Origin: Polytrichum commune
Lineage: Eukaryota; Streptophyta; Polytrichopsida; Polytrichales; Polytrichaceae
Reading direction: 5' to 3'
Length of the DNA stretch: 64,000 nt
Assembly (NCBI GenBank): GCA_950295325.1
Contig: OX485804.1
Coordinates: 28,768,001-28,832,000, forward strand
Shown one piece after another: positions 24,363 through 35,523 of the stretch. Positions within the stretch are counted from its first letter, which is position 1, and the number at the start of each line of letters is the position of its first letter. The notes under the pieces are model-generated. The model did not search any database. It had not been told where the DNA came from and saw nothing but the letters and a program-made list of their open reading frames with translations. A program made the translations under genes and the position numbers.

Positions 24363-25319
24363 GGGCCAGTTCACATGGGTCCCAAGTCCCACTCATGTTA
24401 GCAAGTCTAGCAAGTCCCAACATGGAGGCAAAGTCCCAACTTTTGAGCCTCAAGAAAGCATGAGAACATGGTTTATATTCAATAAAGTCGGATCTTTATT
24501 ACGCAAAAAAAAAAGCCGAAGGTATTTTTGTTGAGTATTGGTTTTAGCTTTTTGCTCAACCTAATTTTTAACATATTCTTAAGTCTCACCTTCAAAAATT
24601 GTTGTCATGTAGGCATCCATATCATACTTGGGACTTAAGACTTGGAATCGTGTGTGAAGTGGTAAGGGTCGCTTCACACTATGGCCAGAGGTCGAGAGGC
24701 TATCGATTTTCACCAATCAGATTACAAGAAACCAAGAATTCGGCATCTCGACCCTTCACACTAGAGGCCGTCACTCTCCAAAATGCCTACATGGCATTAC
24801 TTTTTTATCAAGGCAACAAACTCTAGAAGGAAGTTTGAGTCAGACAAGAATGAAAACCCAAACTATGGTCGAGAGGCCGTCGATTTTTTTTCATAAAATC
24901 ATTTTAAAACTGACAAGATCTTGGTTGTTAGATTGGAGGGGTTGTTTTGGGCAAGGAATAAAGTGGGATGCTCCTTCTTCCTTTGGACATTGGGCTTGGC
25001 CTTTGGAGGCTTCATACTATGGCTGTCCAAGTCGAGAGACCGTGGGAGTTCATGGCCAAGGGCTTAGACTTTGGGCTTGCCCTTTGGAGGCTTCACACCA
25101 TGCCTAGCTGAAGTCTCCAATTTCTATATTTTATTGGCTATTTTCAACCCACTTCTTTGGGCTCTCAACAAAGTTTGGCCATTCCATTTCACAGCCGCTC
25201 GACTTGGACGGCCATAGTGTGAAGCGGCCCTAAGTCCCAATTTCCATGTTGACAACGGCTAAGATTGCACAGATGGACCTCAAGTGACTTGGGACTTGGG
25301 ATCCATGTGAACATATCCT
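24363..25319. mobile_element. MITE-like element with a second element nested inside
   Basis: Outer ends: GGGCCAGTTCACATGGGTCC on the left and its inverted counterpart GGGATCCATGTGAAC on the right, both next to CCAAGTCCC motifs. Inside, 24665-25231 has its own ends: GGGTCGCTTCACACTATGGC and GGCCATAGTGTGAAGCGGCC. No transposase is coded. Both pairs of ends share the TTCACA core of the 42.1 kb family, so they look like relatives. Confidence 0.75.
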
Positions 25320-27774
25320 AAAAGTTGAAGAGACCCACAAGCCACTAGATGGAATCTCCAAGCTAAGGCCCATTAACTCCTAAAGAGTTTTGGAGTCTAA
25401 TTTGGAGCTAGGGATTCCTAATGTCTACATAGTGCTCATTGTTTCATAACACGTTGATGAGTCTTGGTTTCATTGGAGACGAGCACAATGAATGTAAATT
25501 GTGGCAAGTGACCCTCATGACATGGTGAGTATTATGTTTGAAGTTGTACACGTATCATAATGCTACAAATTGCAACAAGGTTCCTTGTGTACCTACTAAG
25601 TCGACCCAATAGATAGCACAAAAACACCTTTCTAAAGCATGTACAAGGGTTCCTCACATATGTAGCAAACTCATTCAGAGAGTGGTAAGATGTTAAAGTG
25701 AATATTGTAGAATCCTCTAATCATAGTTGCTAGTTCAACACATGTAAAATTCTTGAGAATCAACTAAACTGGTGGGTTTCACCTCTTCCAAGGAAAAACC
25801 ATCTCAAACCAAACGTGAGGGGAGTCCATGCAAATCTACTAATAAAGGGTGTCAAGATAGAGTGTTTGGCACTATAAGGTAGATGCAACTATATTGGTTT
25901 GTGACCTCTAGACACCTAAAATCAAGGGAATTATAATGGATATGAAACAAATGTTACATACCCCTCCCCCCAAAAAAAAATAATAATAATGAAATGCAAG
26001 TGCAAGTGCAAGCACAACATGACCTATGTGCACCCAATGTAAGTCCAAAGTGTAGGGTCCATGTAAAACATTGTGGCATTAATAAGTGAGCGGAGGCTCC
26101 AACAAAAATAAGGCCATACATTTGCCAATTTTCTATAAATAAGGCATTGGAAGCCAATGTGGCATGCCAGTTGTGGGGCCCACGGTATCACAATCCCCAT
26201 AGAATGACTACCAATTGCCTTTGCTTGACAAACATTTGTAGGAAGAAATTGTTAATTGCTCTATAGGCTTGCCATACACACTATATAAGGCATCTCAACA
26301 TATAATGATTCTCCCAATAGGTAGTAAGATATCAAAACCTATTTTTTGGGTCATCATCTCACATATGAAATTCATGTATATCATAAACCTTTCATTGCTA
26401 ACTAATGGTCAAAAAAATAACAATTCTATAAGTCCTTTGACTCGGACTTTGGAGGACTGTTGTGTGTCTCTAAATATATATTATGTGGGCAATTTACAAT
26501 AGGGCTTCATGCGGACTTCCCCCCAAAACACCTAGAAAACCAATTGTTGAGAGTGATTTAGGAGTTCTTAGAAAAGAGATTGTACCTTGTCATACGCCTA
26601 TGAAGTCAGAGGGGGTTGTGATTTGATGGAATTGCACATGGTGTAAGCTTATGTGGCAATCTTACACAACAAATGCTCAGGACCGACACATGTTGCAACA
26701 GGAACACACCTAAGGTATGTGGGCCTTTTGTGGTCCAACTTCTGAACCAGACACCTATATAAGTAGAATATGGCAACGTTTGTGCTATGTATTTAAAAAC
26801 AAACACCCAAATGACGAGTTCTATAATCAGATTGGACTAAGTGCTCATAGGTGTTAACCATTCTAGGTTCAATAGTTAGCACATGTGAGAATTATTAAAG
26901 TGAACATGAATCTTCACTTTGAGCTCTTATAGATGTTGCATCTCAACTCTGATTCTGAAACTTGAAATGACAATCTTTTGATTCACAACAGCCAACAGCA
27001 TGAGGCAATTCCCAATCTGATCTAACAGCCAAGTTGTGTGGACATGGAAGTGCCCACAATAGAGCCACATACCTTGGTGGCCCAGCATTCCTTGCAACAT
27101 CATCTTCATGGTGTGTATGTAGTTATACCCTGTGAAGCCCTCCATATGCTTAATCATCCCTTATAGAATTCTTCAGCTTTCAACTCAACTTCAATTTATT
27201 GCAATCAATGTAAATAGCATGCAACAGCATTTACATTCAAAAATGCTAAGCCCGAAGCATTTGCAGGCAAATTCAACCTTTTGAGACCTAGTTCGCCTTG
27301 TCTACATAACCCTGATACCAGGAAAACTTCTCATTGATTCTACAGTTAGCTATAGTTCTTTGAGACTTGAGTATCCTCTCCAGAGACATAAACTCTCAGA
27401 ACGGACTCTCGGAGATGCCTATTACCCTGCATTGATATTCAGTCCATGTTCAAATATCACTCAAGGGAATTTTGCATCTGAAGCAGTTTTTGTATATCCA
27501 CAGGATATATTCAACACAGCAAGTTGGAGTAAAAGAATACCTCTGCAAGTCTCGCGTATTTGTCACATAATTGGCGAAGTGAATCACCAAACCTTCCTTG
27601 AGGCGCCCTCTGAAATAAATAAATTTTGCCTAACTGTTGGAGTCTCTTCTTCTACCTACAAGAAACTTGTCCCTCTGGATTGCGAGACATTAATGAGCCT
27701 TCAAATACAATACAAGCAAGGCACCCACCTACTTGCCATCAAAAAGATCCATTCTGCACAATGCAAAGTGGTGA
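25320..27774. other. Intergenic spacer between PNPase and INTS9
   Basis: AT-rich, no gene supported. Contains repeat C in reverse orientation at about 25985-26200 and a repeat G fragment at about 26830-26930. The open frame at 27360-27815 overlaps the PNPase 3' end, has no recognisable domain and is probably chance. Confidence 0.45.
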
Positions 27775-30700
27775 CTATTTTGAGGAACCTGCAGGAGATC
27801 CTGGGATTTCAGTGACTGCAGACTTGATCACCACTTCCAAAACAGCAGGGGCAGGTAGTGTAGACTTTCGTGACAGCTTCAAGTTGCCTCGAAGGTCACG
27901 ACCAATGCAGACCACAGAGAGCTGCTGCCCAACTGTGAGATGATCGGCAACCCGCTCAACTCGCTCATGTGCAATTTCTGAAATATGGAGCAGGCCCTGG
28001 TAGCCACCATCAAGTTCCATAAATGCACCAAAGTCCTTGATAGCCACCACACGTGCTGTATAAGTGCCTCCCACTTCAACTTCCTTCCCTACGGAAGCCT
28101 CCACCATAGCTTTGGCCTGATCAAATGAGGCCTGATCCTTCCCAAATATAGTCACTATTCCATTCTCTGTTATGCTCACACGAGCATCAGTTACTCTCTG
28201 TTTCAACCATCAACCAGAATGTTAATACATCAACACCACCATATTCATCATCAGAATCACTAAAAAAATTTGGAGAAACTTTCTAATCTCTCAAAACCAT
28301 GACACAAAACACATGTATAATGAGCTGTACAAGAAAAGAAAAGGTCATCACCAATGCCCAACTCAAACCCTGAGGCATCTTTACCTTGACCTTGGAGAAC
28401 CTAAAGGCAACCAGAAGTGCCATAAATACTAGGTGGTCCCCTCAGTTTGACACAAGTACCAATTCGCCATTGCACAACAAACCGGCCATTACTGGGGCTT
28501 TTGGATCCAAAGAGGACCAAATTCATTAACAGAAACATTGATTTTGCAGAAACTTTCTAATCCCTCAAAATCTCAACACAAGACACATGTATATTAAGCT
28601 GGACAAGAAAAATCACCACCAATGCCCAACCCAAACCCCGAGACATTTACCTTGCCCTTGGGAGAATCTCAAGCAACCAGAAATGCCAGGAACACTATGT
28701 CCCTCCAACTTGACACAAGTACTGATTCGCCATTACATGACTGACTGAATGGCCATTACTGGCAGTTTTCAATCCATGCAGAGGAAAACTTCAGAATGCA
28801 CAGGCCAAGGCACACAAAAGGATGGAATTGGTGTGAATACCTGAATGTTCTTCACATTGGAGCCTTGGGGACCGATCAATCTCCCAATGCTGTCTTGGTG
28901 TATATTCATCGTCCCACTCCGCGGCATGTTCTCACGCTGCACGTCCCGCGGCCGTGCAATGATTCTCTCCATGTGATCTAAAATCTGCGACCGACCGACC
29001 AAAGCTGGCTCCAGCGCCTCACAGAGAATGTGCAAGGGGATCCCAGCTGGCTTGATGTCAAGCTGAATGGCAGTGATTCCTTTCCTTGTCCCTGCAATTT
29101 TGAAATCCATGTCACCTAGGTGATCTTCTAACCCTAGAATGTCTGTGAGGATGCGGTAATCGGTCACCCGGCCAGTCGATGCGTCGCTGACGCTCACCAG
29201 GCCCACAGAAACAGCACCCACATGTCCACGCAATGGAATGCCAGCGTCCATCAACGCCAAGCTTCCGCCGCAGACAGTCGCCATGGAGGATGACCCATCC
29301 GATGCCAAACACTCTGAGGTGACACGAACACTGTATGGGAAATCCTCTTCGGGTGGAAGCAACGCGACCAACGCCTTCTCCGCCAAATTCCCGTGCCCGA
29401 CTTCGCGCCGGTTCAATCCCCCCGTGCGACCGACCTCGTTGATCGAAAATGGAGGAAAGCTGTAATGCACCATGAACCGTTTTCGGTCCAACCCGACAAG
29501 GGAATCCAAGCGTTGCGCGTCGTCGGGCGCGCCCATGGTCACCGTGCACAGAACTTGTGTGTTGCCCCTGGAGAAGATGGAGGAGCCATGGAGGGCTTGG
29601 TAAGTCCCCGCTTCGCAATAGAGATTTCGCACCTCATCAAGTCCCCGGCCATCAACCCTCACCCCATTCTCAAAGATGTTGCGCCGCAAGACTTCTTTCT
29701 TCACGGCGTCGAATGCGTAGGGCAAGGCTTTCACGGACACTTCGTCGCCCTCCGCAATCAGAATGCTCTTCACGTCCTCTTCGATTAAGCTGAGTGTTCG
29801 TCCCCTCTCAAACTTTCCGTACGCGGGGTTCCCCATCACGGACGCGATGGGAATTTCCGCAAGCGCGCGCACTTTGTCGAGCGCTTCCGGTGGGACGGTG
29901 AGGACCGGCAACGGGCGCTTCTTCGGCGCCACTTTCGCGGCTAATTGCAGTTGCGGCGCGATCAGCTTTGACGCCTCGGCATGTGCGAGGTGAAGCGCGG
30001 CTGTGTAATCCTGGTTCGTGATTTCTCGCGCCTGCGTTTCGATCATCAATGTCTTCTCGGCGGTGCAAGCATACACAAGATTCAAGTCGCTCTCGGCCAA
30101 CTCGTCCATGTTGGGGTTAACGATGAACTGCCCTTTCACTCTGCCCACGCGGACACACCCAATGGGACCGTTCCACGGAATGTCCGAAACCATGAGCGCC
30201 GCGGAGGCAGCATTCACCGCAAGCACGTCCGGGTCCTGCTCGCCATCCGAGGACAACACATTCGCCATGATCTGCGTGTCGAAGAAAAAGCCCCTGGGAA
30301 AGAGAGGCCGGATCGAGCGATCAATCACCCGGCCGCACAGAAGTTCCCTCTCCTTGGGCGCGCCTTCGCGACGCATGAACGTGTTGGGAATCTTGCTCTG
30401 CGCCGACTGCTTCTCTCGGTAGTCCACTTGCAAAGGCAAAAAATCGCGGCCTTCGTCCAGCTTGTGATCGGCCACCACGGTGACCAGAACCTTTGAATCT
30501 CCCACCCCTGTCACCACTGACCCTGCTGCAAATTGGGCCAACTTTCCCGTCTCGAAGCTCACCTCGACATTCCCCACTTTCACGTCCTCGCGAAACACCT
30601 CGCCTACCGGCGGGAATTGCCGCCATGCCAGTGGAAGCTCCGGAACCGCAACGTGTGTGTACTCATGCTTGTTATTGGACACAGTAGAACAAAATCTCTC

Positions 30701-30838
30701 TGGAACTACTACTCGATCCGCAGGGTTTAGGATTAGGGTTTGCAATGGCGCGTTTGCAATTCCAGGTCTTCGAGAGAATGCTGCAGCCCTGTCTACTGCA
30801 CTCAGCAGAGAGCGCATCCCGCGCCTCCGCAGCATCAT
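27775..30838 (-). CDS. PNP: Organellar polynucleotide phosphorylase (PNPase)
   Basis: Phosphorolytic 3'-5' exoribonuclease that can also add nucleotides; in plants it trims and degrades organellar RNA. Two exons, 30838-28841 and 28197-27775 (stop TAG), 806 aa, phase 0. The N-terminus MMLRRRGMRSLLSAVDRAA is Arg-rich and Asp/Glu-poor, a likely mitochondrial presequence. Order: RNase PH core 1 (about 85-215, with YREKQSAQSKIPNTFMRREG), helical linker, RNase PH core 2 (about 400-610, with GRTGGLNRREVGHGNLAE, SDGSSSMATVCG and the acidic EDHLGDMDF near 578), KH domain (GPQG at 656-659) and S1 domain (707-777). The intron splits the KH domain. The first exon is GC-rich, unlike everything around it. 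It is shorter than Arabidopsis mitochondrial PNPase (about 990 aa from memory) and lacks that C-terminal extension. Mitochondrial rather than plastid targeting is inference. Confidence 0.95.
28265..28795. repeat. Two-unit tandem duplication (about 270 bp) in the PNPase intron
   Basis: Two adjacent copies start near 28272 and 28548 with GAAACTTTCTAATC. They share CACATGTATA, CACCAATGCCCAAC, AAGCAACCAGAA or its variant, TTGACACAAGTAC, ATTCGCCATT and GGCCATTACTGG in the same order. Together they fill most of the 643-bp intron. Confidence 0.8.
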
Positions 30839-31092
30839 TGCTCCGACCTATTTATTATTATTCACAGTTTTACAATTGCGCCAACACTCACTCTCCCTGT
30901 TCCCCAAAGTATCCTCTCGAAGTACCAAAATGGCTCTTAAAAATGTGAATAAAGGTCGAAAACTCGGCCCCCGTAGCAATCACCTAAAAATGAGCACAGG
31001 TGAGATACTGAAGAAATTCATGCCTGTGGTGACTCCTTGTTTGCAACCATGACTAAGGCGATATGAAAAAAAAACAGGGTTCAACAGCTTAC

Positions 31093-31195
31093 CAGGAATA
31101 ATGGTGGCTTGTGGCGAACTCGCCTGCGGATACAACGTAGTGACATCCAGCCCACTCAATCCCTGCCCGGCCATGGCCGCAAGCAAATCTGTCAT
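31093..31195 (-). pseudogene. Inverted partial copy of the eIF2-gamma first exon
   Basis: Minus-strand ATG at 31195 (or 31174) opens a frame containing GLSGLDVTTLYPQASSPQATI. This aligns with eIF2-gamma [20 protein letters not shown] plus QATI, and the DNA also matches well. Homology stops at a good donor, CTG before GTAAGC, at 31093. The functional gene instead continues into the GTP-binding loop. No downstream G-domain exon exists before the PNPase gene 250 bp further on. It lies head-to-head with the real gene, 1.7 kb away. The reading frame stays open for about 90 codons upstream but without an ATG. Could be a dead fragment or a 5' exon of an unknown minus-strand transcript. Confidence 0.6.
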
Positions 31196-31543
31196 AACGC
31201 ACCCATGCCTTGCAAGATTTGGCTGAAAACTGAACCAATCACTGAATGCTCTCGAAACTCTAACAATTTCGACGACACGGGGTTTAGATTGTCGGAATCC
31301 GACGCGGCCTTGTGCTTGAAGAGGACTGGGGCCGCCGCGGTGGGAGAACCGAACTGAAGGGATTCGCGGGAAGGGGACGGTGTCCGTGGAGCTTGCTAAA
31401 CCCCTGGCGAAGGAATCGACCTTGCCCAAGAACCTTAAACCCTCGCGTCTCCTGGCGTCTATTGGCGCCACCTTGTTGCCGCTACCGCGCGCTCGCAGTT
31501 CCGAGTGGGCCGTGGAGACGCTTGACCAGGCTACCTGCTTACA

Positions 31544-31551
31544 TTAGGGTT
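31544..31551 (-). promoter_or_regulatory. Telo-box-like motif upstream of the inverted exon
   Basis: AACCCTAA on the minus strand, about 350 bp upstream of the minus-strand ATG at 31195. Telo boxes are typical of plant promoters for translation genes. It could be a relic of a copied eIF2-gamma promoter, but an eight-base match alone is weak. Confidence 0.3.
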
Positions 31552-32700
31552 CCAAATAAATTCCAAGTTTATTAAACCAGGCGGCCACCTTGACAAACAT
31601 TGTTTCTAAATCAAATTCCCCCCACCTTCAAGTTAAGTTAGATTACCTTAGCATCAAGGATTTCTCAAATATGAATGCAAAGCTTACTTAAAACCTTTTG
31701 TGTCACTTATGAACCATTATTATTGCTAGCTTCAACATTCTTGCACTTGTTACTACACTAAAAGTGCATTAAAACATTTGATTAAGTACGGCACAAGAAT
31801 GGATTTGTCATTTTAATTAGACTGGCTTTCGTGATTTTATCATGTGACACTCTCTCTAGTTGTCACTTAGTGATTGCAAGACAATTGGTTTGGGTCGATG
31901 ATGAATGTCATGACTTAGAATATAAGGATTGTGATAATTTATTTACTTTGAAGTGGTCGTGTGTTTTGTGTGTGTGTTGGGGGGGGGGGGGGGGGACTGT
32001 GAAGGGGTAAGTAAAGGAGTTGTGTGGGTGGGGAAGTTCCAACCCTTGTTTGTTTCACGTAGCATCTATTACCCCCCCCCCCAACCACTACATTTGGGGA
32101 ATTGGTGATTGAACTTGACCTTTTCTTCATAACAAAGAGTGAGAGTGGAGAAATTTGTGTCAAATGCAAAATATCTTCCATTGATGCCAAAGAGTGACGA
32201 AATAAAACATTAAAGTTCCACATGAACAAAGGGTTTCAACCCACACCGCTCTTGGTAGCAAACCACATGTTGAACCATCACCCTTGTGCTTGATCCCAAA
32301 GTGTTCTTTCGGACAAATTTATGAAACTTCAATGGTCAATTCAAGTAAGTTGCAACACAAGACGATATATCAGTTAGGGTGGAGTGTTTTTTTTTTGAGT
32401 TGTGATTGACAAGATTTGGTTGAAAAGTGGCAACACATTTAGCCCCACTTCATTTTCTTACATTTTGGACTTGACCGTTGGTGTAATCTCCTTGGGTCCT
32501 TGGCTCCAAAATTTTATTCTCAACAAATTGGATTGCACAATTTTGTAGTTTTGTTGATCTTGGACTCTAGTGTAATGTAGGGTGGATTAAAACCATGATG
32601 CATGCAAGTTTTTTGTAAACAAGAAATATAACAAAAAGGAAGCCTTGGGGATCAAGCAAAAGGGCAACTTAGTTCAACCCTTGGGCTTGTTCCCAAGAGT
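31552..32700. other. Spacer upstream of eIF2-gamma
   Basis: AT-rich, no gene. Contains a G run of about 17 at 31979-31995 preceded by a short GT run, and a C run near 32072. Homopolymers like these are prone to length errors in assemblies. Confidence 0.5.
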
Positions 32701-32762
32701 GGCGTGGCTCCCCTCCACGTTCCCAATGAGTTCCCAACTAAACCCTTCGTTCCTGTGGAACT

Positions 32763-32771
32763 TTAGGGTTT
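32763..32771 (+). promoter_or_regulatory. Telo box in the eIF2-gamma 5' region
   Basis: TTAGGGTTT, the reverse form of AAACCCTAA, lies 166 bp upstream of the eIF2-gamma ATG, close to where a transcription start would be. This motif is characteristic of plant promoters for ribosomal proteins and translation factors, which fits the gene. Confidence 0.55.
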
Positions 32772-32936
32772 GCTCCGGCGCTCTACCCATTTCTCTCACC
32801 GTTAGTTTGCCCTCGAGCTCCTCGGAGCAGCAGCACCACCGTTTCTTTGCCTTCGATTTTGTTGGTGTTTATTTGGCTCTCAGTGAGTGAGAATTTTACA
32901 AAGAGTAGGTGTGGTGGTTTGGCCGTGTTTGCAACC

Positions 32937-35523
32937 ATGGCGAAGCGGGGGCTGATGGAGCAGGATTTGAGTAAGCTGGATGTGACGACGTTGCATCCGC
33001 TGTCGCCGGAGGTCATATCGCGGCAAGCGACCATCAATATTGGTACGATTGGTCATGTGGCGCACGGGAAGTCCACTGTAGTGAAAGCTATATCTGGAGT
33101 GCAGGTGCGGATTCCTATGCCGTCTATGCGAAAATTCATTTATGTTGGAACCTCAATTTCCTGGATGAGCTTCACTGTTGGATGGATTTGTCTTAGTCTT
33201 TTAAACTCCAGGCTTGTGTAACCATGTGTGTGCCGCAACCATGGGGTTGATGTGCAGACCGTCAGATTCAAAAACGAGCTGGAGAGAAACATCACAATCA
33301 AGCTGGGCTATGCCAATGCTAAAATCTATAAGTGCGAGGATGAGCGCTGTCCACGACCCATGAGCTATAAGTAGGTTAAATTCTGACATGGCGTCAACTG
33401 GAACGGAATGCTCGGGTGCTTGTGTTGGCATTTTTCATGTGGAACTTAGGGTTTGGTTGAATCATTCAGGACACATTTTCGCGCGCGCGCTGACTTGCAA
33501 CTTCAATTTCTTGTACAGGGCTTATGGAAGTGGGAAAGAAGACAGTCCATTTTGTGATGTTATTGGATTTGAGACTGCTCGCATGAAGTTATTGAGACAT
33601 GTATCATTCGTTGATTGCCCTGTAAGTTTATCCAGGCTCAAGCTACAATGGTTTCAAATCCTACATTAGTGTAGCCTCATTACTTCCATTTCTGTGTTCT
33701 CCCTTGGTAAGCAGCGCAAAGGGCAATTCAGAATATCAAAATGGTGTATTCTTGCCACTACACTATACACTTCATTTATGCGGTTTCTTGTTTGCAGGGT
33801 CATGATATTCTCATGGCTACTATGCTTAATGGTGCTGCTATCATGGATGGGGCACTGCTTTTGATTGCCAGCAATGAAAGTTGCCCTCAACCTCAAACAT
33901 CAGAGCATCTTGCAGCTGTTGAGATCATGCGCCTCAAGCATATCATCATATTGCAGAACAAGATTGATCTTATTCAAGAAAGTGTGGCAATGAATCAGCA
34001 TGATGCTATCCAGAAGTTTATTCAGGTACATATGCATGACTTAGTCTCCTCATCCTCGATTGTTCAAGTTTTGTTTATCTTTTGAAAAATTGCCATCAGA
34101 TTGCATTTTTACTCTGATTACATTTATATCCCTGCTACACATTGGCACAGCCATTTATCATCTGCAGGTGAGTTTTCAGGTGTTGTGTAGTTATGATCTA
34201 GCTCATCAGCATTTTATTCCTGTTTATGTGCTGTTCTTACTCGTGGATTAACAGACAAATTGCTTACTTACATGTTTGAGGGTGGTAGTATGAATAACTA
34301 GCTTCAGGTTATCGTGCTGAAGTAACTCACATTCCGTTTCTGTGCATGTTGGGGACTGTAGGGGACTATTGCCGATGGAGCTCCTGTTGTGCCAATTTCT
34401 GCACAGCTCAAGTATAATGTAGATGTGGTGTGTGAATATATTGTGAACAAGATTCCCATTCCTGAGAGGAATTTTGTGGCTCCCCCAAACATGATAGTCA
34501 TCCGATCTTTTGATGTCAATAAGCCAGGTGCTGAAGTTGATGATATCAAGGGAGGTGTTGCCGGTGGCAGTATCTTGAGGGTATGTACATTAGCCATATA
34601 TCTTGCAATATTTTTGTATTGTTGGTTTCTGATGAGAGGGACAACCACCAGGTTGTCCTGGTACTTCATTACTGATTATCTGTCACCTAACCTTATTCAA
34701 CTTTATGCTTGCAGGGAGTGTTGAGGGTGGGGCAAAAGATTGAAGTGCGGCCAGGAATCACAACCAAGGATGAGAGTGGAAACATCAAGTGCACACCTAT
34801 CTTTTCTAGGATCATCTCTCTGTTTGCAGAGTCGAATGAGCTGCAGTATGCAGTGCCTGGAGGTCTCATTGGTGTGGGAACCACAATCGACCCTACACTC
34901 ACTCGTGCTGATCGTCTGGTTGGGCAGGTTCTTGGAGAGGTTGGGGAGCTCCCAGATGTATTTGTGGAGTTGGAGGTATTTCTTCTGCCCACCATGGCTC
35001 TTGGCACTTGTGTGGTTTGAAAGACCAGATTGTGATATAGTGGGTTTGTTTGCTGATTTTCAGTTGTCCTTGTTTGTGTCTCTTTCTACTCTTTTTGGGT
35101 GAGTCTTTCAATATTGCAAGTCTGACCATAGGTTATGCTACAGTTGGGGGATTTTCCACATTGCAACAGCATGATTGTATTTCTTCACACCTTCAATAGT
35201 CTAATGCTTGTTGCATTGTGCAGGTTAACTTTTTCTTGCTCCGGCGGCTGTTGGGTGTACGAACCAAAGGTACAGAGAAACAAGGGAAGGTGTCGAAGCT
35301 AACGAAGAGTGAAGTGCTCATGCTCAACATTGGGTCCATGTCAACTGGGGCCCGTGTGGTAGCTGTTAAGAATGATCTTGCCAAGTTGCAACTGACTACT
35401 CCAGTCTGCACCAGTAAGGGTGAGAAGGTGGCTCTTAGCAGACGAGTTGAAAAGCATTGGCGATTGATAGGTTGGGGTCAAATTCAAGCAGGAGTTGTCA
35501 TTGACATCCCACAAGCAGTTTAG
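32937..35523 (+). CDS. EIF2G: Translation initiation factor eIF2, gamma subunit
   Basis: The GTPase subunit of eIF2, which carries Met-tRNAi to the 40S ribosome in the cytosol. Seven exons: 32937-33104, 33258-33370, 33519-33621, 33798-34025, 34362-34580, 34715-34975, 35224-35523. All introns are GT-AG; 1392 nt, 463 aa, the usual plant length. Seen: [20 protein letters not shown] start, P-loop GHVAHGKST (39-47), cysteines of the zinc ribbon ([11 protein letters not shown] and SPFCDV), G3 DCPGHD, G4 NKID, then [11 protein letters not shown], domain [27 protein letters not shown] and the domain III end [18 protein letters not shown]. The start ATG has CAACC before it and G at +4. Exon 3 reads CDVIGFE where most plants have CDVPGFE. 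Neighbouring inverted exon fragment at 31.1 kb is a partial copy. Confidence 0.97.

Noticed and set aside
27360-27815. 151-codon plus-strand frame
   Set aside because: Overlaps the antisense of the PNPase 3' end, has no recognised domain and no clear promoter or splice support.
29112-30687. Many long open frames on both strands across 29.1-30.7 kb
   Set aside because: They are shadows of the GC-rich PNPase exon. None shows a domain or splice context.
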